A stretch of 64,000 nucleotides of DNA from Perognathus longimembris pacificus (GCF_023159225.1 NC_063168.1:52493398-52557397); one strand, 5' to 3'. Positions 51,470 through 63,205 are shown, counted from the stretch's first letter. Translations and numbers: made by a program. Notes: generated by a model from the letters alone, not told the origin.

Positions 51470-53824
51470 TTAAGCCACAGAGAACTTGAACCAGGTGGTG
51501 TGGTTGTATTCTTCCCCAGGCCTCAGCAGCACAGGAGGGAAGTGAGGCTGTGAAGGGGAAAAAGAGCACACAGTTAAACCCCAACCCCTCGTTGCAGGGT
51601 CTACTGCTGCTGCTCTGGACCAGTGCTAGGTGTGGGCCCAATGTATTATTGGTTTGCAGTGAGATGAATAACTGGAACTATAATGAAAATATATACTACC
51701 AAGCACACTTTGTCCAAGAGGTCTCTCTGGAGGAAACAATGTGTTGATTTATATTCTGGTACATAGTGTGCAAACTTCTGTTTGATTTTTTTTGCGGGGG
51801 GGGGGGGTGGTGGTGGTGTTGTTCTTATTGTTCCTAGTACTGAGGCTTGAGTTCAGAGCCATGCACTCCTACTTAGCTTCTCCCCCCCCCCAAGGGTGAT
51901 GTTCTCTCTTCAGCCATAGCTGCACTTCCGGCTTTTTACTAGTTAATTGGAAATAAGAGTCTCACCAGCTTTTCTGCTCTAACTGGATTTGAACCATGAC
52001 CCTCAGATCTCAGCCTTCTGAACAGCTAGGATTACAAGTGTGCACCACCAGCACCCTGTAAGGCTTCTTAGGGTGGGCCAGCACTTTGAGGAGCATTGAC
52101 TATAAGTAATAGCTAGAAAAGAAAATTGTTAGGGAGAAACCAACGAAAGATAATGGAAGATCTTAGACATACAGTTGCTGAAAATGAGTAAGGAACTGAC
52201 AAGGAGAAATATTACTCAGAGGGTGGCAAAGGTACAAAACAAGCTTTTAAAAAATTTATGAGGGGAGCTGGGGATATAGCCTAGTGGCAAGAGTGCTTGC
52301 CTCGTATACATGAGGCCCTGGGTTCAATTCCCCAGCACCACATATATAGAAAATGGCCAGAAGTGGCGCTGTGGCTCAAGTGGCACAGTGCTAGCCTTAA
52401 GCAAAAAGAAGCCAGGGACAGTGCTCAGGCCCTGAGCCCAAGCCCCAGGACTGGCCAAAAAAATAAAAAATAAAAAATTTATGAGGGGCTGGGAATATGG
52501 CCTAGTGGCAAGAGTGCTTGCCTCCTACACATGAAGTTCTTGGTTCCATTCCCCAGCACCACATATATGGAAAATGGCCAGAAGGGGCGCTGTGGCTCAG
52601 GTGGCAGAGTGCTAGCCTTGAGCGGGAAGAAGCCAGGGACAGTGCTCAGGCCCTGAGTCCAAGGCCCAGGACTGGCCACAAAAAAAAAAAAATTATGAAT
52701 GCCATACTAGTTCCTTGGTTATAGTTTTTTTTTTTTAAAGCAGGATTTGCTGAGAACAATTAATAGGTTTCTGAGTCCGACAGCCTTGCATGACCTTGGA
52801 CTTAACCCCATTCTGCTGAGCCAGCCTGTGTGGCTTTCCTTACCTGGTTGACTGCATCAGGCCAGTTCTGGGTCTCGAGGCAGAAACCAGAGTGCTTGGG
52901 ATAGACAGCTCCATTCTTGCCCTTCAGTGTGCCATCCAGGAAGTTGCCTGTGTAAAACTGGACGCCAGGCTGGGTGGTATATACTTCAAGTACTCGGCCA
53001 CTTCCAGCATGCTGCACCCTAGGAAGAAAGACAAGCCACTTGTAAGGCCTAGGTTAAAATGCAGAAAGAAGGGAAGTAAGGCTGGGAAGCAACTGGAAAG
53101 CAGGAATCAAACCCAGCCACAAAACAAGGACAAGTATGGAGGAGATAAAGGTAGGAAGACGATGATGATGGTGATTGTGTGTGTATGTGTATGTGTGTAT
53201 ATGTGTGCGTGTGTGCTGGTACTGAGGCCTGAACTCAGGGTCTTATACTCTTGGTTTGGCTTTTCCCACTTAAGGCTGGCACCTGGCACTATGGAGCTTG
53301 AGCCACACCTTTACTGGCTTTTTGCTGGTTTATTGGAAATAAGAGATGGAGTATTAGAACTGTGATCCTACTATCTCAGCCTCCTGAGTAGCTAGGATTA
53401 CAGGGCACCCGTGTCATGGATGAAGCATGAGTGGGTGGTTTCAAAGATTGGTAACAACTTCTCACTCTGATCTTGGCTTTTTTGAGGAATGACAAAACTG
53501 ACTTCAGCCCACTGCAAGGGTGGAGAACTAGGGTGAGGGAAGCAGCCAGGTTGGAGACAGGCAGTTTTGGACAGATCAAGATTTGTGTTTGGGCAGGGGG
53601 GGTGGGGGGGGGCTGGAACCAGAGCTAGGTAAGTACTACATATAACTCTAAGAAACACTGCCAGTCCTGGAATTCTTTTTCAGAGTTGGTGGTCTCTGCT
53701 TGGCCTGGAAAGGTTATCAGTCATGTCTTACGACTCTCGACTAAACTGTTTTCCTTCTACGGGCTTGAGCAAGCTATTTCTTAGGTCTTCCCTAACAGTC
53801 CTCCTGTGGGTTTCTACTTAATAG

Positions 53825-53873
<49 letters not shown>

Positions 53874-54424
53874 TCCTGGGGCAGGAACTCATGTCCTGGT
53901 TCTGTTCTTGTTATTTTTTTTTTGCTCACGGCTAGTGCTCTGTTACTTAAGCCACACTTCTACCAACTTTTGGTGGTTAATTGGGGACAAGTGTTTCCAT
54001 GGACTTGTCTGTCTGGGCTGGCTCCAAACTGCAATCCTCAGATCTCAGCCGAGTAGCTAGGATTACCAGAATAAGCCACCACCACCTGACTACTGTTGTT
54101 TATGTCTTCATTAATGAGTTTTGTGGGATTTTTTTTTTTTTTTTTGCCAGTCCTGGGCCTTGGACTCAGGGCCTGAGCACTGTCCCTGGCTTCTTTTTGC
54201 TCAAGGCTAGCACTCTGCCACTTGAGCCACAGCACCACTTCTGGCCTTTTTCTATATATGTGGTGCTGAGGAATCGAACCCAGGGCTTCATATATATATG
54301 AGGCAAGCACTCTTGCCACAAGGCCATATTCCCAGCCCCTCATTACTGAGTTTTGAACTCAGAGTCTAGAGTTTGTTAGGCAGGTATTCTACCACTGAAA
54401 CAAGTCTCCAGCCCTGTTTGGCAC

Positions 54425-54465
<41 letters not shown>

Positions 54466-56752
54466 GTGCTTGTTCTTAGGAAGCATATGCTAAGCAAGCT
54501 CTCTATCTGAGAGCCCTTGAGACACTCTACCAGGCCCCTTTTGCATTAATGATTTTCAAGATCGGGTCTTGCTCCATACTTGGGTGGCCTGGACTGTAAT
54601 CAATAGAATGACACATGTGTGGCATCATGCCCAGCCATTCATTGAGATGGAGGCTTGCTAATTTTTATGCCTACACTGATCTCAAACCATGATCCCCTAA
54701 TCTCTGACTCCCAAGTAGCTAGGATTACAGGTTGGACCACTGTGCTTGGTTTGTGCTAATTATTATTTTTTTTGTTTTGTTTTGTTTTTTGGCCAGTCCT
54801 GGGGCTTGGACTCAGGGCCTGAGCACTGTCACTGGCTTCTTTTTGCTCAAGGCTAGCACTCTGCCACTTGAGCCACAGCGCCACTTCTGGCCATTTTCTG
54901 TATATGTGGGTGCTGGGGAATCGAATCCAGGGCCTCATGTATATGAGGCAGGCACTCTTGCCACTAGGCCATATCCCCAGCCCTGTGCTAATTATTTTTG
55001 AGTTTCTTTTCCTGGTATGTGCCTGGACTGCAACCTACCTATTTGGACTTGTCATTGCTGGGATGACAAGCACATACTAACATCACATGCAGTTTTCCTG
55101 ATGAGATAAAGTCTTGTGGATTTTTCTTCTTTGGCTGGCCTGAAACCACCATCCCAATTATATATATAGCATGACACACACGTGCCCCTGTGCTCAGCTA
55201 TGGGTTGAGAAGAGGTCTCAAAAACTTTGCTGCACAAGCCAACCCTGAACTGCTGTCCTCCTAGTCTTAGCCTTCTAAGTAGCTTGGATTATAGGTATGA
55301 AGCCACAGGTGTCCAGGCCTTACGGGTGTGCTCCTTCCTGGTTTCTGTACTTGATAATGAGGCTGTAGATACTGGGTTGAGTTTTCTTGTGTGACTGGGA
55401 ATGAACTTAGGGTCTTACGGTTTGTTAGGGCCATGCTCCCACCCCAAGGCCTCCTGGGTCTTATAGACTCATCAAGAGGCAGCTCTACCTATGACATAGT
55501 TAAAACACAGTGTTAGTTGTCAACCAGGGGGTTCAGGGAAGAGGAAGGTCAAGACTTGAATCAGTGGGTAGAAGGCAGGAGGGGTTTCCTCAGGTGAGAG
55601 CAGGGGGGCGGGGAAGCTGAGTAAGACACACCCAGGTTCTTGAGCTAGAGAAACACAGGTGCCTTTGAGGCTCTGAGGCAGAGATCTGTGAAATTCTCTC
55701 TGTCACTATTAGAATGTGAACTATTTTCCTTAAAATCCCATATTGATTCTGGGCTAGGAATATGGTCTAGTGGTATTGTGCTTGTCTCGCATACTTGAAG
55801 CCCTGGGTTCGATTCCTCAGCACCACATATATAGAAAAAGCCAGGAGTGGGGCTGTGGCTCAAGTGGTAGAGTGCTAGCCTTGAGCAAAAGGAAGCCAGG
55901 GACAGTGCTCAGGCCCTCAGTTCAAGCTCCAGGACTGGCCAAAAAACAAAAAGAATCCATTGATTCTACAATTATGTACTGATAACTTGTTAATGCCAAT
56001 CCTGGCACTGGGTCTTACAGTAGACTCAAGGATATACAAAGAGGGAATGGGTACTGGGAATTTAATGAAGAGAGTACATGCAAATCTAGGGTGTGAGAGC
56101 CACAAAAGAATGGAGCCTTCAGCCTCACAGGGAAGTGGGCAGAGTGTAAGTCACACATTCAAAGTACAAAGGATTCTTGAAATTTAGTGAAGGCAAAGGG
56201 ACCCGTCAGGGAAACTAGGCCTTCTGACAGATGACAGAAAGAGATAGGGACAAAGATTCCTGAGTACAGGCCCAAGGATGATAGCAGGTCCTACAGAACC
56301 CAGCCTTATGTCAGCTGGGGATATGGCCTAGTGGCAAGAGTGCTTGCCTCGTATACATGAGGCCCTGGGTTCAATTCCCCAGCACCATATATACAGAAAA
56401 TGGCCAGAAGGGGCGCTGTGGCTCAAGTGGCAGAGTGCTAGCCTTGGGCAAGAAGAAGCAGGGACAGTGCTCAGGCCGAGTCCAAGCCCCAGGACTGGCC
56501 AAAAAAAAAAAAAAAAAGAGAATTCCCTTGTGTCATGGGAGCTTTGAAAAGACAAGAGAGGAGGTATTTGGTTCCCCATCACTTAGAGAGGTGACAAATA
56601 AATTTCCAACCTTGCACAAAAATGCTTCTCCTTAGATCCCTTGAGGCAGAAGTTGTGGTCAAAACCGTTGATGCTGAATTTCTGCAGGTGTTTTCCAAGC
56701 TCCACTGGTTTTCTCAGGTCGAATGCAGTTCCTTGCACAGGCGCTACATTTC
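51470..56752 (-). CDS. GALM: GALM, galactose mutarotase, last three coding exons (5' part lies right of the window)
   Basis: GALM (aldose 1-epimerase) interconverts alpha and beta D-galactose at the head of the cytosolic Leloir pathway. Minus-strand exons: 56611-56752 ([16 protein letters not shown]...[18 protein letters not shown]), 52844-53018 ([26 protein letters not shown]...[16 protein letters not shown]) and 51470-51547 ([28 protein letters not shown]). Split codons join in frame (phase 1 entering, R split AG/G, then phase 0). Aligned without gaps to the 342-residue human protein these are residues 212-342, placing the known substrate Asp243 in NGFDHNF and catalytic Glu307 in FCLETQNW; both are present. 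The catalytic His176 lies in upstream exons beyond the window. GALM is convergent with SRSF7. Human has a Glu where this has Asn in G(N)VAPVQG. Confidence 0.96.
51780..52060 (-). mobile_element. B1-Geo composite SINE (GALM intron)
   Basis: CTAGTACTGAGGCTTGAGTT to GTGCACCACCAGCACCCTG, preceded by a G run at 51795-51807. Confidence 0.75.
52266..52471 (+). mobile_element. IDL-Geo SINE with target-site duplication (GALM intron)
   Basis: AAAAAATTTATGAGGGG at 52249-52265 and 52472-52488, 17 bases. Confidence 0.95.
52489..52694 (+). mobile_element. IDL-Geo SINE, second insertion at the same target (GALM intron)
   Basis: Begins exactly in the duplication left by the previous copy; followed by AAAAATTATGAATGCC. 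Ends 150 bases from the GALM exon donor. Confidence 0.93.
53195..53410 (-). mobile_element. B1-Geo composite SINE (GALM intron)
   Basis: GTGTGCTGGTACTGAGGCCT to CTAGGATTACAGGGCACC. Confidence 0.72.
53825..53871 (+). repeat. (GT)n microsatellite
   Basis: Pure run of about 47 bases, grown at the tail of the adjacent SINE. Confidence 0.95.
53872..54090 (-). mobile_element. B1-Geo composite SINE (GALM intron)
   Basis: GAGTCCTGGGGCAGGAACTC to TAAGCCACCACCACCTGAC. Confidence 0.72.
54124..54339 (-). mobile_element. IDL-Geo SINE with target-site duplication (GALM intron)
   Basis: TCATTAATGAGTTTTG (54108-54123) and TCATTACTGAGTTTTG (54340-54355). Confidence 0.94.
54427..54466 (+). repeat. (GAT)n trinucleotide repeat
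   Basis: About 13 GAT units without interruption. Confidence 0.95.
54765..54983 (-). mobile_element. IDL-Geo SINE with target-site duplication (GALM intron)
   Basis: TGTGCTAATTATT at 54752-54764 and 54984-54996. Confidence 0.95.
55751..55955 (+). mobile_element. IDL-Geo SINE (GALM intron)
   Basis: ATTGATTCT repeats at 55742-55750 and 55967-55975. Confidence 0.9.
56314..56517 (+). mobile_element. IDL-Geo SINE (GALM intron)
   Basis: Full dimer ending in an A run about 90 bases from a GALM exon. Confidence 0.9.
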
Positions 56753-57124
56753 CTGGTGGGAAGAGTGTGAATGAAGTTAAATGAGTAAATAAATGAATAG
56801 GCAGAACTTGTACCTTATCACTAAAATAATTAAATAGGTAAAAGAAGAACTAACTTAGTTATTCAAAGCCTTTGATTCTGCTTTCATGGGTTCCTAAATG
56901 CTACGAGGAAACACAAATCTTTGGGCAGAAGTGGACACTGAGTCAGAGCTATTGTTCAGGGATGCAGCCTTCCTCCTGTGGGAGGATGGGGGTCCTTGAG
57001 TTCATGTAGGGCTCTGGGGTTGCTGGGAGACCAAACACTTGATGCTAATGACTTAGCTCATCATCTCAGACATGCTAGACAAGCAATCAACCACTTGGCT
57101 GCAGCTAGCTCTGCCTTGTCTTAC

Positions 57125-57365
57125 TTTATTTTGTGCCAGTTCCAGGCTTGAACTCAAGATCTGGGCACTGTTTCTGAGCTTCTTTTGCTCAAGGCTAGAG
57201 TTCGACCACTTGAGCCACAGCCCCTCTTCTGGCTTTTCTGGTGCTTAACTGGAGATAAGAGTCTCATGAATTTTACTCCCTGGGCTAGCTTTGAACCATG
57301 ATCCTCAGATCTTAACCTTGTGAGTAGTTAGGATTACAGGGGTGAGCCACTGGCATCAGGCCATT
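57125..57365 (-). mobile_element. B1-Geo composite SINE (GALM intron)
   Basis: GTGCCAGTTCCAGGCTTGAA to GAGCCACTGGCATCAGGC. Confidence 0.78.
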
Positions 57366-57394
57366 TTTATTGTTTTTATTGAAATACCTCCATT

Positions 57395-57538
57395 GTAGCT
57401 GGTGCTGTGGCCTTCACCTATAATTCTAGCTACTCTAATTAACCAGGAAAATGATGGAAGTGGAGGTGTGGCTCAAGTGGTAGAGCACTAGCCTGGAGTG
57501 CAAGAACATAAGGCCCTGAGGTCAAGCCCCAGTATTTA
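57395..57538 (+). mobile_element. B1-Geo SINE, internally deleted
   Basis: AGCTGGTGCTGTGGCCTTCA to CAAGCCCCAGTATTTACAC. Confidence 0.7.
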
Positions 57539-57567
57539 CACACACACACACACACACATACACACAC
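57537..57567 (+). repeat. (CA)n microsatellite
   Basis: Grown at the 3' tail of the preceding SINE. Confidence 0.92.
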
Positions 57568-57640
57568 GTTGGGGATGAAGCTCAGTGATAGAACATGCAT
57601 GAAGCCTTGGGGGTTGATCCCCAAAACCTCAAAAAGGGAA
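57568..57640 (+). mobile_element. ID-like SINE monomer
   Basis: TTGGGGATGAAGCTCAGTGA with GGGGGTTGATCCCCAAAACC. Confidence 0.65.
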
Positions 57641-58162
57641 AGAAGAAAAAGACTACTTCATTCTTTTGGGGTTTGCTTTGGGATTCAATCTGAGAAACTG
57701 TCTAATGTAGCATTCACATGGAATTAATAAGCCCACATATGTTCTAAGTTTTCTTAGAATATATCATAGTTTATAATATGCTTTCTTTTTGACTTAAAAA
57801 ATCTTTTGCCACGAGGACTGTGTTTATCTACATGTGTGCTGCCAATAATATAAAAAGGTTGTACATTTATTTAGTGGTTACATATTTATTCTATGATCAC
57901 TGTCGCAACCCACCGTGACCCAGGGACAAAGCAGTACTGAACACCAGACCTTGGAATTTGGGGCACCAGGAGCCTGAAGCCTTCTGCCAGCTTCACACCC
58001 CCTTAGGCCCATTTTACAAGGTATTGAGTAGGGTATAGAGGTGTATGTGCAGAAAGTGAGGTCACAATATCCTTGAAGTCACCAATCATGTGGTATAATC
58101 TTACTCAAGTGATAAGTGATCTATTTATCTTAAGAAGTACAGGTAAGCAGTAAATGACTTGC

Positions 58163-58373
58163 TTTTTTTTTTTTTTTTGCCAGTCCTGGGCCTTTGACTC
58201 AGGGCCTGAGCAACACTGTCCCTGGCTTCTTTTTGCTCAAGGCTAGCACTCTGCCACTTGAGCCACAGCGCCACTTGTGGCCGTTTTCTATATATGTGGT
58301 GCTGGGGAATTGAACCCAGGGCTTCATGTGTATGAGGCAAGTGCTCTTGCCACTAGGCCATATCCCCAGCCCC
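58163..58373 (-). mobile_element. IDL-Geo SINE with target-site duplication (GALM intron)
   Basis: TGACTTGC at 58155-58162 and 58374-58381. Confidence 0.92.
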
Positions 58374-58676
58374 TGACTTGCATTTTTCTTTTGGTCCCAG
58401 CAAGTTTGGGGTAGAATTAGCCTAACCCAGGATAGAAATCTGAATTCCTGTCAAGCCAGGACTGATTGACCTTTTCAGAAAACTCAGCATTCTGAGAGTT
58501 CATGTTAGCATTCCAACCTCCCAATCCTTTTGGATTTCACAGCTCGGATTTCGGGGAGCGGGGGGTGGGGGGGGGCTCTCACAAGTCACTTCAGTATGAT
58601 TTACATAATCCTTTTTGTTAGAATCTGTTCTGAGCTCCCTCCCTTAGCGCCTTCCTCTTAATTAAAATATTCCTGT

Positions 58677-58880
58677 TGGGCTGGGGATATAGCCTAGTGG
58701 CAAGAGTGCCTGCCTCGGATACACGAGGCCCTAGGTTCGATTCCCCAGCACCACATATACAGAAAACGGCCAGAAGCGGCGCTGTGGCTCAAGTGGCGGA
58801 GTGCTAGCCTTGAGCGGGAAGAAGCCAGGGACAGTGCTCAGGCCCGGAGTCCAAGGCCCAGGACTGGCCAAAAAAATATA
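58677..58880 (+). mobile_element. IDL-Geo SINE, young subfamily (GALM intron)
   Basis: Almost identical to 25621-25823 over its whole length. ATATTCCTGT at 58667-58676 and 58882-58891. Confidence 0.95.
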
Positions 58881-58984
58881 TATATTCCTGTAAAGTACTT
58901 TGCTTTCCACTAGATGGTGCTAGAGATACAAAAGTAATGACAAATATTTAAGTTGAGCTAAACCCCAATAAATTTAGGGGAGAA

Positions 58985-59200
58985 TTGCTAGTTCAACATT
59001 TGTACTCACACACATATGTATACATACATATATGACCTACACAATTGTGAGCAGGGATGGGAAAGTGAATATGGGAGAAAATGAAGGAAAGATTGATATC
59101 GTTCCAAGAATAATTGTACTCATTACCTGACTTACAGAATTGTAACCCTTCTGTATAACTCTTTAATAATATCACTAAAATTGTACTTTAAAAAGACAAC
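58985..59200 (+). mobile_element. L1-3'-end-like tail (GALM intron)
   Basis: GGGATGGGAAAGTGAATATG through TTGTAACCCTTCTGTATAAC and TTTAATAATATCAC; the longest copy of this tail. Confidence 0.5.
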
Positions 59201-59374
59201 AATGATTCTCCTCTTTCTTGTTCTCCTTTCTCTATCTTCTTCTTTTTCATCATCTCCTCTCTCTCTGACAAGGTCTCACTATCTAGGCTAGCCTCAAACT
59301 ATAGATCTTCCTGTCTCAGCCTTCTGAGTGCCAGGATCACAGGCATATACCAAGACACAACAACAATGGTTCTT

Positions 59375-59561
59375 TTTTTTTTTTTTTGCCAGTCCTGGGG
59401 CTTGAACTCAGGGCCTGAGCACTGTCCCTGGCTAGCACTCTACCACTTGAGCCACAGTGCCCCTTCTGGCCTTTTCTATATATATGTGGTGCTGAGGAAT
59501 CGAACCCAGGACTTCATGTACATGAGGCGAGCACTTTACCACTAGGCCATATTCCCAGCCC
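59375..59561 (-). mobile_element. IDL-Geo SINE with target-site duplication (GALM intron)
   Basis: ACAACAATGGTTCTT at 59360-59374 and 59562-59576. About 20 bases of the right half (TTCTTTTTGCTCAAGG region) are deleted. Confidence 0.94.
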
Positions 59562-59579
59562 ACAACAATGGTTCTTATG

Positions 59580-60050
59580 AGACAATTAGACTGGAACACA
59601 AGAGTAGGGATTCTCATGAGCTCAGGGAGATTTTAATTTCACAAATCCATATTTTCAGTGTCAATTGTTATGCTTCCTTCCCTAATATAAAATATTAATA
59701 TTTCATTGTTCCTTAAAGCCACACATTGAATTCAAACCTTAACCTTCTAACAGGATGATGTGACTGCCTAGGATCAGTCAAGCTTGCTTATTAATACTTC
59801 CATTAAGGTATAACTGTAAGTAGAAGATTATGAGGAACATAGACAGCCAGGAATTTCATGAAGGAAGGACACAGGGTTATACTGCTCATCTGTTTCACTC
59901 ACACTGAGTGACATAGCAATGTTTTTTCAGCTTTCCCCCATAACATGAAGCTGCTCTTATGTGCTGCCTGACACATTTATAAGGAATGTCTGGTAAGTGA
60001 TATGCTTAAACACCTTCAGAAAAAGGTCCTAAGTAAATACAAGGGACAGC
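59580..60050. other. GALM intron, no feature seen
   Basis: Unique AT-rich intronic sequence. Confidence 0.5.
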
Positions 60051-60051
60051 T

Positions 60052-60280
60052 GGGGGCTAGGGGCTTACTCCTGTGACCATAGCTACTCAGGAGGTTGAGA
60101 TCTGAGGAGCATGGTTCAAAGCCAGTCCAGACATGAAAGTCTGTGAGACTCTTACCCTCAGTTAACCACCAGAAAAGTGCAAGTGGAGCTGTGGCTCAAA
60201 GTAGTAGAGCATTAGCCCTGAGTGAAAAAGCTAAGAGACAATACCTAGGTCTAGAGTTCAAGAAGCCTCAGTACTAACAC
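60052..60280 (+). mobile_element. B1-Geo composite SINE (GALM intron)
   Basis: GCTGGGGGCTAGGGGCTTAC to CCTCAGTACTAACACTAAC. Confidence 0.75.

Positions 60281-60313
<33 letters not shown>
60281..60313 (+). repeat. (CA)n microsatellite
   Basis: Pure CA run at the SINE tail. Confidence 0.95.
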
Positions 60314-60314
<1 letters not shown>

Positions 60315-60315
<1 letters not shown>

Positions 60316-61235
60316 AGGAAAAGAAATTTTAAAATGAGATTTTTGCTCAGTGAGAAACAAAATGAGCTTTGCTAAATGAAAAAAGACGAGCTTGCAGTCA
60401 TTCTTTTTAGCTCTATTCTCTCACGTGCTTAATGATCAGGCATACTGGAAAGTGTGAACTTGTCCCTTACATTCACCACATATTTGGGCTTTCTCATGAT
60501 TAGAATGTCCTTACTGTGTCCCTTGCCCTCACCACATTCTAGCAAAGTCCAAATGATTTAAGAGCACTCTTTTACCTCCACTGTGAGAACCAATCCATCA
60601 TACTTAGAAAAGACGTTCCTAAATCCTTCATCACACTGTGCATAATTATAGAACTACTGCAAGCCCCTTTGTCTATAAAGAATATGAATATCTAAATACA
60701 GGCATTGTGCTCTATTTTTGTGTCTGGGCTCGAAGCAGAGGTATAAAACACAGGCAACTATGAATATGGTAATGTCATTTAGAAAGGTTGTTGGGAACTA
60801 CTTCATCCAGACCCCTGACTTGGCTGATAAAGAGGTTAAGATCCAGGCAGAGAAAGGGACTTGCCGGAAGTGACAAGTGTTGAAGTCTCCATGCCTGCAC
60901 AAAGGCACTTTCCACTTCACTAGTGTCTGACTTGGCGCCAGCCTCTTCTACCCTCCAAGTCCCCAAGTGCTCTTGATTTTTCAGAGAACTTGGAAAATGA
61001 ACATGCAGTTGTTCTAACTTTGGTTAATCTGCATAGATGAGTTTGTGCTTTGAACTAAGAATAGCAAAGAGATGCTCTGTGAGCAGAGCTGAGCAAAAGT
61101 GAGGCGGAAATGGAAAGGGTACCCTCAAAGAGGATGCCACATCATCAGACTCTAGCTTGGGAGCTACTAGAGAGCTAGGTGTGTTGGCTAAGAGTTGCTG
61201 TTTTCTAAAGAGGACTTTAAATATTTTATTTGATT
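60315..61235. other. GALM intron, no feature seen
   Basis: About 0.9 kb of unique sequence; frames of 63-80 codons on the minus strand resemble nothing known. Confidence 0.5.
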
Positions 61236-61239
61236 TTAT

Positions 61240-61628
61240 TTGGCTGGTTCTGGAGCTTGAACTCAAGGCCTAGTCATTGTTCTGAGCTTTTCTGCTTAAG
61301 GATAGTGCTCTACCACTTAAGCCACAGCTTCACTTTTTTTCTTCTTCTTTTTATTATCAAAGTGAAGTACCGAGGGGGGTCACAGTTTCATATGTAAGGT
61401 AGTGAGTACATACATTTCTTGTTCGACTTGTTACGTCCTCCCTCATTTTTCCCTCGCCTTCCCCCTCCCCCACTTTGACTTTTTTTTAGTAGTTAACTGA
61501 AGGGATGAGTCTCACAGGCTTTCCTTCCTGGGTTGGCATCAAACCATGATTTTCAGATCATGAGTTTTCCCTTCCCTTACACTTCCTGAGTAGCTAGGAT
61601 GATAGGTGGGAGGCACTGGTACCTGGCT
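61240..61628 (-). mobile_element. B1-Geo composite SINE split by an L1-like tail
   Basis: Geo half at 61240-61336 (GGTTCTGGAGCTTGAACTCA...), B1 half at 61476-61628 (AGTAGTTAACTGAAGGGATG to GGCACTGGTACCTGGC). Confidence 0.75.
61337..61475 (-). mobile_element. L1-3'-end-like tail nested in B1-Geo
   Basis: TTTTTATTATCAAAGTGAAG with CAGTTTCATATGTAAGGTAG, reverse of the CTGTAACC...CACCTTT tail; CACTTT on both sides. Confidence 0.6.
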
Positions 61629-61969
61629 TGAAGAGGACTTAGCTTCCTACAGGATGGCTGGGTATGTCAGTAGCAAAGTCTGGTGGATGGTGGGCACAGG
61701 CCCACAGATGTGGGGGGATAGAGCTTGGAGGCAGGGAAGTGGTTTAAGGCAGCATTTCTGCTTCCTACAGCCAGGGAAAACCTGGCTATAGGCCAGCATC
61801 AAGGACCTACCATAGGGTTTTTGCATGGCTATAGGAGACTGGAAGCTGCTATTGGGGATTGGTTTTAGTCAGGCTTGGGTTTTGCTAGGAGAACACAAGA
61901 TGAGGGAGAAGAGCAAGAAAGCTGAGCATATGTAAAGGATTGACTGTAATGATTGACTTTTTTTTTTTT

Positions 61970-62215
61970 TTTTTTGCTGGTCCTGGGGCTTGAACTCTGT
62001 GCCTGGATGATATCCCTGAATTCATTTTGTTCAAGGATAGCACTCCACCACTTGAGCCACAGACCCACTTCCCATTTTTTTCTGTGATTAATTAGATAAA
62101 AGTCTCCTGGACTTTCCTGCCTGGGCTGGCTTCAAACTTCAAGCCACAGATCTCAGCCTCCTGAGCCTCCTGAGTAGCCAGGATTATAAGCCTGAGCCAC
62201 TGATGGCCAGCTCTA
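61970..62215 (-). mobile_element. B1-Geo composite SINE (GALM intron)
   Basis: GCTGGTCCTGGGGCTTGAAC to GAGCCACTGATGGCCAGC; small duplication of CTCCTGAGC inside. Confidence 0.78.
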
Positions 62216-62749
62216 ATGACTAACTTGATCTAAGCTGAGAGGGGAGGGAAGAAAAGTGAGGTCAAAAGAGGGTCAGGGGGAAGGGAGAAGGAAAATGGAG
62301 TAAAGGAGAAGGAAAAGGCAGAAGGCCCAAAGATCTATAGGTTCTTATGATGAAGAAGGACGAGCTGAAAGACAGACATCTTAGTGATAATGGAAGGTGG
62401 CAATGAAAGGCAATGACAAAATTAAATGTATGTCTCTGGGACCAGAAGAGTGAGCAGCTGAGAATGATGAAGTGAAGGATCAGTTGAAGACAAACTCTTA
62501 ACAGGCTGACAGGACAGGGGACCACCAACATGGACAATGGAATGATCAAGAGTTATATCGTGAATGGCATTAGAGTTGCAGAGAGCCAAAAGTAACGGGA
62601 AGTGACAGGAAGACCTCACAGAGACTTCATGTGAGAATATTTGCTGGAGAATATTTGCATGAGGAGAAATAGGATCTGATCATTGAAAACAGGACTTTGT
62701 AACATTCTAGATCTCTGTTACAATCTTTCTGTTTTGATATTTTTTTTTT

Positions 62750-63205
62750 TTGGTCTATTTGGGGTTTGAACTCAGAGCGTGGGTGCTGTCTCTGAGCTCT
62801 TTTTGCTCAAGGCTAGCACTCTACCACTTTGAGCCACAGCAGTTTTGTGGTGGTTAATTGGGGATAAGAGTCTCAAGGGGACTTTCCTGCTCTGGCTGGC
62901 TTTCAACCCTGATCTTCAGATCTCAGCCTCCGGGGCTGGGGATATGGCCTAGTGGCAAGAGTGCCTGCCTCATATACATGAGGCCCTGGGTTCGATTCCC
63001 CAGCACCACATATACAGAAAATGGCCAGAAGTGGTGCTGTGGCTCAAGTGGCAGAGTGCCAGCCTTGAGCAAAAAGAAGCCAGGGACAGTGCTCAGGCCC
63101 AGAGTCTAAGCTCCAGGACTGGCAAAAACAAACAAACAAACAAAAACAGATCTCAGCCTCCTAAGTAGCTATGAATATGGGCATAAGACACCAGTGCCCA
63201 GCCTC
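62750..63205 (-). mobile_element. B1-Geo composite SINE split by IDL-Geo
   Basis: Geo half and linker to 62931, B1 end from 63147 (CAGATCTCAGCCTCCTAAGT...). Confidence 0.82.
62932..63146 (+). mobile_element. IDL-Geo SINE nested in B1-Geo, opposite orientation
   Basis: CAGATCTCAGCCTCC at 62917-62931 and 63147-63161, perfect 15 bases. Confidence 0.95.

Noticed and set aside
62262..62619. Two overlapping minus-strand frames in a GALM intron
   Set aside because: Purine-rich strand bias produces them; no family match.
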